Shown: one piece after another, positions 6,943-11,486 of the stretch
Layout: every line of letters starts with the position of its first letter
Numbering within the stretch: position 1 is the stretch's first letter
From: an uncultured Gammaproteobacteria bacterium
GTDB taxonomy: Bacteria; Pseudomonadota; Gammaproteobacteria; Steroidobacterales; JABDMI01
DNA: 11,486 nt
Direction of reading: 5' to 3'
Assembly: GCA_938039225.1 (NCBI GenBank)
Contig: CALHVH010000163.1
Span: forward strand, 1-11,486
The notes under the pieces: generated by a model
Told to the model about the DNA's origin: nothing
Seen by the model: the letters and a program-made list of their open reading frames with translations, nothing else
Databases searched by the model: none
Translations under genes and position numbers: made by a program

Positions 6943-7578
6943 TTAATCAACAAAGGCACGAATAATGTTTAACAAAATGATAAAGAAAATTACGGTCTTG
7001 AAAAAACCGCCTCCTTCTTTTTTCTTTTTCCTCTTTGTTTTTGTCTTTCCATTTTGCTGTTGGTTTTGCTCTTGGTTTTGATTTTGTGAACTCGAATTAT
7101 CAGTTTTTGAAAGTGAATAGTCTCTGGCTAAACCGCTTGAGCCCATAAATCTTCCCACTTCAGCTGATGTATATTCAGGATGTTGCTGATAAAAGAGTTT
7201 GGCCATTCGTTTTGCAGCGTTTTTATTTAAACCTTTATATTCTTGAATGACTTTAATACCTTTTTCCACTTCACCTTTTTGCAAAAATAAAAAGGCTTCG
7301 GTTGGTAAATCACCTTCAACATTATATGTACCTGATCGTGCAGGAGCATGACTGTGGGCTCTTGGCCTAGAACTGGCTTCAAGAATTTCCCTATCTGAAC
7401 GTTGTGAAGTGTAAGAAGACTGTGTTTGTTCACCACGCATTTTTTCTACCATGGATTCAATTCGTTCTTTAGCTTCACTCAAATTAAGGTCTTCAACCTG
7501 GCGTAATAATTTAATAGCTTGAATAATTCGGCCACTTTGAATAGCCTGCTGAATTTGTCGATAAATTAGATCGCTCAT
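6943..7578 (-). CDS. Tail-anchored protein with two L7/L12-like helical repeats
   Basis: A 211-aa protein with an unusual layout. Residues 12-41 (AIQSGRIIQAIKLLRQ..LNLSEAKERIE) resemble the helix-turn-helix portion of the ribosomal L7/L12 C-terminal domain, where a similar IK..R....L.L.EAK pattern occurs. Residues 98-127 (FLQKGEVEKGIKVIQE..GLNKNAAKRMAK) repeat the same pattern with G, IK, L-N and AK conserved, indicating an internal duplication. Between them is a polar Ser/Arg/His-rich linker. After 150 comes a Gln/Asn-rich low-complexity tract, then a lysine cluster (KTKTKRKKKK), GGG, and one C-terminal membrane helix (192-209), so the protein should be anchored by its tail with the body in the cytoplasm. 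AAGGG about 7 nt before the ATG supports the start. It is the first gene of the run leading to the photolyase. Function unknown; the L7/L12 resemblance is by eye. Confidence 0.78.
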   Translation of the reverse strand: MSDLIYRQIQQAIQSGRIIQAIKLLRQVEDLNLSEAKERIESMVEKMRGEQTQSSYTSQRSDREILEASSRPRAHSHAPARSGTYNVEGDLPTEAFLFLQKGEVEKGIKVIQEYKGLNKNAAKRMAKLFYQQHPEYTSAEVGRFMGSSGLARDYSLSKTDNSSSQNQNQEQNQQQNGKTKTKRKKKKEGGGFFKTVIFFIILLNIIRAFVD

Positions 7579-7641
7579 ACGGTGCCCTTGATGATTTCAT
7601 TACTATTAACCATTCTAATCGGTTTATTCATCTTCTGATCA

Positions 7642-7647
7642 TATAAT
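7642..7647 (+). promoter_or_regulatory. Candidate -10 box for the plus-strand acetyltransferase
   Basis: A perfect TATAAT lies 29 nt before the ATG at 7677, in the 98-bp divergent space between the L7/L12-like gene and the acetyltransferase. No convincing -35 is visible upstream. A GAGTGG (7659-7664) between it and the start may be a poor, distant ribosome binding site. A second box, TATTAT (7665-7670), lies closer to the ATG and would give a leaderless transcript. Confidence 0.3.
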
Positions 7648-7676
7648 CTCACAAAATTGAGTGGTATTATTGGCTC

Positions 7677-8225
7677 ATGCTGGAAAATCGTATCCTATTT
7701 CGCAAAGCTCAATTAGGTGATATTGCTTCCCTGAAGGAGCTCATTGCCCTTTCTGCACGTACATTAGCCACTCAAGACTATTCTCAACAACAAATTGAAG
7801 CCGCTATCGGTACAGTCTGGGGAGTCGACGAAGAGTTAATACGTGACCAAACGTACTTTATTGCACTAACGCATAATGGTGAAATAGCTGGATGTGGCGG
7901 CTGGAGTAAGCGATCCAAATTATTTGGCGCTTCCACAAACAATGAATCATCACCATTACTCGATCCAACAATTGACCCTGCTAGGATTCGTGCTTTTTTT
8001 GTGCACCCTGGCTATACTCGATTAGGGATAGGTAAAGAAATAATTCGACTATGTGAACAAGAAGCTATCCAAGACCAGTTTAGAAAAATAGAACTAATGG
8101 CTACTTTACCCGGATATCGTTTATATAAATCCTGCGGATATATAGGTGATGAAATTATCGATTGTGGAACAACACCTGAAAATACCCATCAATGTGTGCC
8201 TATGTATAAAATACTCGATGTCTAA
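7677..8225 (+). CDS. GNAT family N-acetyltransferase
   Basis: A 182-aa acetyl-CoA-dependent acetyltransferase with the complete GNAT fold. The N-terminal strand ILFRKAQLGDIASLKELI (about 6-23) is typical of the family. The central strand FIALTHNGEIAGCGGWSKR (61-79) precedes motif A with IRAFFVHPGYTRLGIGKEIIRLCE (104-127), where TRLGIG binds the CoA pyrophosphate. Motif B includes LPGYRLYKSCGY (144-155). An insertion at 82-103 (FGASTNNESSPLLDPTIDPA) is seen in many relatives annotated only as GNAT. It is divergent from the L7/L12-like gene and convergent with the DUF427 gene, with stop codons overlapping by 4 bp. It is a different subgroup from the 151-aa GNAT at 2833. Substrate unknown. Confidence 0.9.
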   Translation: MLENRILFRKAQLGDIASLKELIALSARTLATQDYSQQQIEAAIGTVWGVDEELIRDQTYFIALTHNGEIAGCGGWSKRSKLFGASTNNESSPLLDPTIDPARIRAFFVHPGYTRLGIGKEIIRLCEQEAIQDQFRKIELMATLPGYRLYKSCGYIGDEIIDCGTTPENTHQCVPMYKILDV

Positions 8226-8500
8226 TTCACTTCTACACCACGCCAAAAAGCGTAATAGCCCTTAATCTCCAAAGCTTTTTCTTTTGGCTCAGGATAATAC
8301 CAACAGGCATCTACGTTAGTTTCACCATTCACTTTTAAATGTTTGTAACTAGCTATGCCTTTCCAAAAACAACTACTGGTTTTATCTGAATCTTCAAAAA
8401 ATTCCTTGTTTATTGAATTGGGTGGAAAATAATGATTACCTTCAATAACAATGGTTTCTTCACTTTCAGCTATTATTTGCTTATTCCATATTGCTTGCAT
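8222..8500 (-). CDS. DUF427 domain protein
   Basis: This 92-aa protein is essentially one DUF427 domain. Recognisable family features are MQAIWNKQIIAESEETIVIEGNHYFPPNSIN (1-31), the FFEDSDKTSSCFWKGIASY core (35-53) with Cys44, Trp46 and Gly48, DACWYYPEPKEKALEIKGYYAFWRGVEV at the end. The conserved NHYFPP, WKG and YYPEP motifs make the assignment firm. DUF427 proteins adopt a compact beta-rich fold; their biochemical role is not established. The gene is divergent from the BLUF sensor across an 88-bp AT-rich space and converges with the GNAT gene, sharing 4 bp at the stop codons (its TAG overlaps the neighbour's TAA). An AGAG 9 nt before the ATG is a weak ribosome binding site. Confidence 0.9.
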   Translation of the reverse strand: MQAIWNKQIIAESEETIVIEGNHYFPPNSINKEFFEDSDKTSSCFWKGIASYKHLKVNGETNVDACWYYPEPKEKALEIKGYYAFWRGVEVN

Positions 8501-8550
8501 GTGGATACTCTTTATAAAGATTAAAACATATCATCTAAGTATATATACGA

Positions 8551-8579
8551 TTAACTCTCGATGAATTTTACGCTATGAT
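8551..8579 (+). promoter_or_regulatory. Candidate sigma70 promoter of the BLUF gene
   Basis: TTAACT (8551-8556; 4 of 6) and TATGAT (8574-8579; 5 of 6) are separated by 17 nt. Transcription from it would start around 8586, only about 3 nt before the ATG at 8589, and no ribosome binding site is visible. The alternative TATATA stretch near 8541 would give a leader of about 35 nt, also without a Shine-Dalgarno. Confidence 0.4.
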
Positions 8580-8588
8580 AATTAAACT

Positions 8589-9029
8589 ATGTCGATTTCT
8601 TATCTCATTTATACAAGCTACTCAAAATCTCTGCTTACGCTAGATGAGTTAGGAACCCTGTGGGAACAAGCAAAACGAAATAATTTAAAGAATAATATTT
8701 CCGGTTTATTGCTTTACCAAGAAGGAATCTTCATGCAGATGTTAGAGGGTAACAAAACAGATATTTCATTACTCTATGAAAAAATCCAACAAGACTCTCG
8801 ACACATTTGCGAACAGAAGCCAATTATAGGACAAATTCAACAACGCTTTTTTCCTGACTGGTCTATGGGTTTTAAACATGTTGAACAAGGGCACAATTTA
8901 CCTAGTTTAAAAGTCTTTCTAAACTATATTGACGGACTCTTATATGAATACGACAAAGACAAAGTTTCAGAAATTCTGAATTTTATTTTAGGTTACTCGA
9001 AATGGTCCTTGACTGACTACCAAGCATAA
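8589..9029 (+). CDS. Short BLUF-domain blue-light sensor (PixD-like)
   Basis: A 146-aa flavin photoreceptor consisting of a BLUF domain plus a short helical tail. The start MSISYLIYTSYS contains the key Tyr8; LEEL-type helix residues 15-32 carry Asn31/Asn32; GLLLYQEGIFMQMLEG carries the flavin-contacting Gln50. FPDWSMGF provides Trp91 and Met93. These positions coincide with Tyr8, Gln50, Trp91 and Met93 of Synechocystis PixD, so photochemistry should be intact. DSRH (69-72) is also typical. Residues about 98-146 form C-terminal helices without an EAL, cyclase or DNA-binding domain, so output must go through a protein partner. It is divergent from the DUF427 gene and lies about 1.7 kb from the photolyase gene. 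The DUF3592 gene follows within 9-20 nt and is the most obvious operon partner. No Shine-Dalgarno seen. Confidence 0.95.
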   Translation: MSISYLIYTSYSKSLLTLDELGTLWEQAKRNNLKNNISGLLLYQEGIFMQMLEGNKTDISLLYEKIQQDSRHICEQKPIIGQIQQRFFPDWSMGFKHVEQGHNLPSLKVFLNYIDGLLYEYDKDKVSEILNFILGYSKWSLTDYQA

Positions 9030-9032
9030 TAC

Positions 9033-9049
9033 AAGTATTGCTGATACTT
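9033..9049. other. Small inverted repeat abutting the DUF3592 start
   Basis: AAGTAT-TGCTG-ATACTT is a perfect 6-bp stem with a 5-nt loop. It lies between the BLUF stop codon (9029) and the ATG at 9050 and covers the place where a ribosome binding site would be, and also contains the alternative TTG start. It is weak (mostly A-T pairs) and may be chance. Confidence 0.3.
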
Positions 9050-9481
9050 ATGCCTTCCTTATTTCATATAGTTTTTGCCTTTGTTTGCTTTAGTGGAATT
9101 GCTTATGAAATTTATGCCATGTATTTTGCCCAGAAGTCTAAACAATGGCCAAGAACCTCAGCTACCATTTTAAAGGCTCAAGTTCATTCCATAGAAGATG
9201 AAGATGGCTATGATATCCATTCACCCGATGTGCACTATGCCTATCGAGTAGATGGAGTTTTATATGAATCTAAACGCTTATTTTTTGGCTCTCAAATGAC
9301 CAGTAATTATTTTGATGCCTCAGACAGTCTTTATGGAATCACTAAAAACAAACGCGTTACTGTTTATTATGATCCAAAAAAACCTAAGCGCAGCGTCTTA
9401 CATCCTGGCGCTGGACACGTAAAACCTTTAATAATCCCGGTTTATATACTTTTATACAGTGCCTTTCTGTATTTTGTCTAA
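9038..9481 (+). CDS. DUF3592 membrane protein
   Basis: The frame opens at a TTG (9038) giving 147 aa, but an ATG at 9050 would give 143 aa and is the more likely start; neither has a visible Shine-Dalgarno. Two membrane helices, about 7-28 and 129-147, flank a soluble beta-rich domain. The domain contains WPRTSATILKAQV, HYAYRVDGVLYESKRLFFG and KRVTVYYDPKKPKRSVLHPG, the recognised DUF3592 pattern in which a strand-rich module lies between two helices. The soluble part probably faces the periplasm or the cytoplasm as one unit; the side cannot be decided here. It directly follows the BLUF sensor and may be co-transcribed with it. DUF3592 has no established function. Confidence 0.85.
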   Translation: MLILMPSLFHIVFAFVCFSGIAYEIYAMYFAQKSKQWPRTSATILKAQVHSIEDEDGYDIHSPDVHYAYRVDGVLYESKRLFFGSQMTSNYFDASDSLYGITKNKRVTVYYDPKKPKRSVLHPGAGHVKPLIIPVYILLYSAFLYFV

Positions 9482-9522
9482 ATCATAGAGAGCAATATAA
9501 TATATAAATAATACTTATAGTA

Positions 9523-9552
9523 GTTACAATAAAAATTAATACAGATTATAAT
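9523..9552 (+). promoter_or_regulatory. Sigma70-type promoter of the reductase operon
   Basis: A perfect TATAAT (9547-9552) is preceded after 18 nt by GTTACA (9523-9528), 4 of 6 to the -35 consensus. Transcription would start near 9559, about 31 nt before the ATG at 9590. The Shine-Dalgarno AAGAGGA (9577-9583) lies 6 nt before that ATG and fixes the start of the reductase. The stretch from 9482 to 9522 is AT-rich and shows no terminator hairpin for the DUF3592 gene. Confidence 0.5.
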
Positions 9553-9589
9553 AGAAAGCTATTTTAGAATCGCATTAAGAGGACTCACT

Positions 9590-10612
9590 ATGACAGCTTT
9601 AATTAATCGCCAATGGATTATGACATCCCGCCCTGAGAACATGGTTTCAAGAGATAATTTCACATTTCAAGAAGTCCCAGTACCAGAGCTCAAAGATGGA
9701 GAGTTTTTAGTAAAAAGCATTTATATGTCTTTTGATCCTACTCTACGTGCCTGGATGAATGAACGAGACACTTACGTAAAAGCCATTGCCATTGGTGAAG
9801 TCATGCGTTGTAATTCAGTAGGTGAAGTCATTGCCTCTAAAAATGAAAAATTTAAAGTAGGCGACAAAGTCATGGGCGGTATCGGTTGGCAAGATTACTG
9901 TGTAACAACAGGTCAAAATATTATGCCATTCCAAGTCTTACCCAAGGGTGTACCACTGACCATGCCTCTGAGTATTTTTGGTATAACCGGCTTAACGGCA
10001 TATTTTGGTATGCTCGATGTTGCTGATCTTAAAGAAGGTCAAACCGTTGTGGTTTCAGGTGCTGCAGGCGCTACTGGTTCTGTTGCTTGTCAAATTGCAA
10101 AACTTAAAGGCTGTAATGTGATTGGTATTGCCGGCGGACCCGACAAATGTAAAAATTTAACTGAGTTTTTTGGTTTGGATCATGCCATTGATTATAAAAA
10201 TGATAACGTCAAGGCTAAATTACGAGAATATTGTCCAAATGGTGTTGATAGATACTTTGATAATGTTGGTGGCCCAATACTAGATAATGTTCTAGACCAA
10301 ATTGCTATGCACGGTAAAGTTGTTTTATGTGGTGCAATCTCTGATTACAACACCGATAGTCCTAGCGGACCTAAAAGTTATACACGCCTAATTGTTATGC
10401 GAGCATCGATGCAAGGCTTTATTATTTTAGATTACGCTAAGCGTTTCCCTGAAGCAATAGGCGCTTTAACCCAATGGGTTCAAGAAGGTAAAGTGAAATA
10501 TCAAGAAGATGTCCAAGACGGTTTAGAAAACGCTCCTGAAGCATTCCAACGTATCTTTACTGGTAAAAATCATGGTAAACAGTTGCTTAAAGTAGCTGAC
10601 CCAACAACATAA
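9590..10612 (+). CDS. NADP-dependent oxidoreductase, CurA/PTGR-like MDR family
   Basis: A 340-aa zinc-independent medium-chain reductase that should use NADPH to reduce the double bond of alpha,beta-unsaturated carbonyl compounds such as alkenals or 2-alkenones. The N-terminal part has MSFDPTLRAWM (46-56), the family's variant of the DPYMRGRM signature. The GroES-like domain holds VGEVIASKNEKFKVGDKVMG. The Rossmann domain begins VVVSGAAGATGSVACQIAKLKG (153-174) with an AAGATG nucleotide loop; GGPDKC (182-187) supplies the Lys expected to contact the NADP phosphate. DRYFDNVGG (220-228) and HGKVVLCGAIS (241-251) are also typical. No zinc-binding cysteine cluster is present. Length is normal. 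Strong ribosome binding site and promoter; it is followed 12 nt later by the SGNH esterase gene. Physiological substrate is unknown; detoxification of reactive aldehydes is the common suggestion for the family. Confidence 0.94.
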   Translation: MTALINRQWIMTSRPENMVSRDNFTFQEVPVPELKDGEFLVKSIYMSFDPTLRAWMNERDTYVKAIAIGEVMRCNSVGEVIASKNEKFKVGDKVMGGIGWQDYCVTTGQNIMPFQVLPKGVPLTMPLSIFGITGLTAYFGMLDVADLKEGQTVVVSGAAGATGSVACQIAKLKGCNVIGIAGGPDKCKNLTEFFGLDHAIDYKNDNVKAKLREYCPNGVDRYFDNVGGPILDNVLDQIAMHGKVVLCGAISDYNTDSPSGPKSYTRLIVMRASMQGFIILDYAKRFPEAIGALTQWVQEGKVKYQEDVQDGLENAPEAFQRIFTGKNHGKQLLKVADPTT

Positions 10613-10624
10613 AGTAAAAAACTG

Positions 10625-11236
10625 ATGATTAAAAATAAACTTATAACTCATTTTCTTTTTGTCATCATCATACTATTAACGGCTTGTAGTGAAAAACCAT
10701 TACAAGCCGTTTCTACATCTGACACAATCCTAGCTTTCGGTGATAGTTTAACTGCTGGCTATGGAACAACACCTAAAAATAGTTACCCAAGTGTGCTTGC
10801 CGCTTTATCTGGACGAACAGTTGTTAATGCTGGCATATCGGGAGAAACCACTTCTGAAGGTCTATTACGCTTTACGCAAGTACTTGATGAGAATAACCCA
10901 AAGCTTATTATTCTTTTAGAAGGTGGCAATGATATTTTGCAAAACCTAAGTTTTAGTGATGCAAAGAACAATCTATCCCTGATGATTCAAGAAGCACAAG
11001 CGCGCAATATAGCACTTGTATTAATTGGTGTACCTGAGAAAAATTTGTTTTCTTCCGCTGCACCTTTTTATGAGGAACTTGCCAATGAGCATGATGTTGT
11101 ATTTGCAAAAGATTTATTGGCAAAACTTCTAAAGTCACCCGATTTAAAATCAGACTCTGTTCATCTTAATGCAGCTGGCTATAAAAAAATGGCTGAAGAA
11201 ATTTACCAACTCTTACAATCCAACGGCGCTTTTTAA
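10625..11236 (+). CDS. SGNH-family arylesterase / lysophospholipase (TesA-like), lipidated
   Basis: A 203-aa GDSL/SGNH hydrolase that cleaves acyl or aryl esters in the cell envelope. Block I GDSLTAGYG has nucleophile Ser41; block II includes GISGETT with oxyanion Gly73; block III GGND has Asn102; block V DSVHLNAAGY has Asp177 and His180, completing the triad. The order and spacing fit TesA (thioesterase I / protease I / lysophospholipase L1). Unlike E. coli TesA, which has a cleavable signal peptide and is a soluble periplasmic protein, this one has a lipobox (L-T-A-C, Cys21), so the enzyme should be anchored in a membrane. It lies 12 nt after the reductase and 20 nt before the next hydrolase on the same strand, so a three-gene operon is likely. 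No strong Shine-Dalgarno in the short gap; translational coupling is plausible. Confidence 0.93.
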   Translation: MIKNKLITHFLFVIIILLTACSEKPLQAVSTSDTILAFGDSLTAGYGTTPKNSYPSVLAALSGRTVVNAGISGETTSEGLLRFTQVLDENNPKLIILLEGGNDILQNLSFSDAKNNLSLMIQEAQARNIALVLIGVPEKNLFSSAAPFYEELANEHDVVFAKDLLAKLLKSPDLKSDSVHLNAAGYKKMAEEIYQLLQSNGAF

Positions 11237-11256
11237 CTTTAGGGAATCTTATTTCC

Positions 11257-11486
11257 ATGACTACTCAATTTGACTATGCTGAGCTCCCAAATCAAAAACT
11301 AGGTCGAATAAAAATACATTATGCACACGCCGGTAAAGATGAAGCTAATAAAAAACCCTTACTCTTATGCGTACATGGATTTCCTGAGTTTTGGTACACC
11401 TGGCATCAGCAATTAGATGTGCTTAGCGATGATTATTACGTAGTTGCTCCGGATTTACGCGGTTTCAATCTCAGTGATAAACCACA
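11257..11486 (+). CDS. Alpha/beta hydrolase, epoxide-hydrolase-like, N-terminal part
   Basis: The gene starts at ATG 11257 and runs off the right edge after 76 codons. The visible part covers the first strands of an alpha/beta hydrolase: KIHYAHAG (19-26), LLLCVHGFPEFWYTWHQQL (35-53) with the HGFPEFW oxyanion motif, and VVAPDLRGFNLSDKP (62-76). HGxP followed by FW and DLRGFxxSDKP is the usual pattern of epoxide hydrolases and haloalkane dehalogenases, whose nucleophile is an Asp located beyond the window edge, so the exact activity cannot be told. No signal peptide is present, so it should be cytoplasmic. An AGGGA (11241-11245) 11 nt upstream is a somewhat distant ribosome binding site. It is the third gene of the reductase-esterase operon. 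Confidence 0.88.
   Translation, partial: MTTQFDYAELPNQKLGRIKIHYAHAGKDEANKKPLLLCVHGFPEFWYTWHQQLDVLSDDYYVVAPDLRGFNLSDKP

Noticed and set aside
7022..7090. Repetitive T/G-rich stretch (plus strand) suggesting a tandem repeat or regulatory tract
   Set aside because: It encodes the Gln/Asn-rich linker and lysine cluster of the tail-anchored protein, so the repetition reflects amino acid composition.
8510..8519. Perfect palindrome CTTTATAAAG upstream of the DUF427 gene
   Set aside because: Ten A/T-rich bases with no second copy in the window; too short to separate from chance as an operator.
1..11486. Search for mobile elements, phage genes, defence systems, CRISPR arrays and tRNA genes
   Set aside because: No transposase, integrase, terminal inverted repeats, direct repeat-spacer pattern, toxin-antitoxin pair or cloverleaf-like sequence was recognised; the genes resemble ordinary chromosomal families.

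Overview
The window looks like chromosomal DNA of an AT-rich Gram-negative bacterium, most likely a gammaproteobacterium and perhaps aquatic. The reasons are four lipoproteins with clear lipoboxes, a class I photolyase close to the E. coli type, a TesA-like SGNH esterase and a Rossmann-type CurA-like reductase. The taxonomy is inference. No mobile element, tRNA, rRNA, CRISPR array or phage gene is visible, and no gene looks broken. Two genes are cut by the window edges.

Region 1 (1-2775) holds the start of a divergent lipoprotein gene, a membrane hybrid histidine kinase on the plus strand, and a NarL/LuxR-type response regulator on the minus strand. The kinase and regulator are convergent and overlap by 15 bp at their 3' ends. 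Both have almost the same 18-bp imperfect palindrome upstream (291-308 and 2759-2776), a good candidate for a shared operator, possibly for the regulator itself.

Region 2 (2833-7578) is a run of eight minus-strand genes, probably one or two operons. In transcription order they are: a tail-anchored protein with two L7/L12-like helical repeats, the photolyase, a 55-aa glycine-zipper membrane protein that is easily missed because of its size, a YCII-like protein, a 76-aa two-helix membrane protein, a lipoprotein alpha/beta hydrolase, a DUF302 lipoprotein, and a YsnE-like GNAT acetyltransferase. A bipartite hairpin (5261-5300) lies between the 55-aa gene and the YCII gene.

Region 3 (7677-9481) has a divergent GNAT acetyltransferase, a DUF427 protein convergent with it, and a short BLUF blue-light sensor followed closely by a DUF3592 membrane protein. 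The photolyase and the BLUF sensor are both flavoproteins driven by blue light and lie about 1.7 kb apart, so this may be a light and photodamage response neighbourhood.

Region 4 (9590-11486) is a plus-strand operon: a CurA-like NADP-dependent reductase with a good promoter and ribosome binding site, a lipidated TesA-like SGNH esterase, and the start of an epoxide-hydrolase-like alpha/beta hydrolase.

Several genes (kinase, response regulator, BLUF, 151-aa GNAT) have no recognisable Shine-Dalgarno sequence. For two of them a plausible -10 box sits so near the ATG that the transcript would be almost leaderless.
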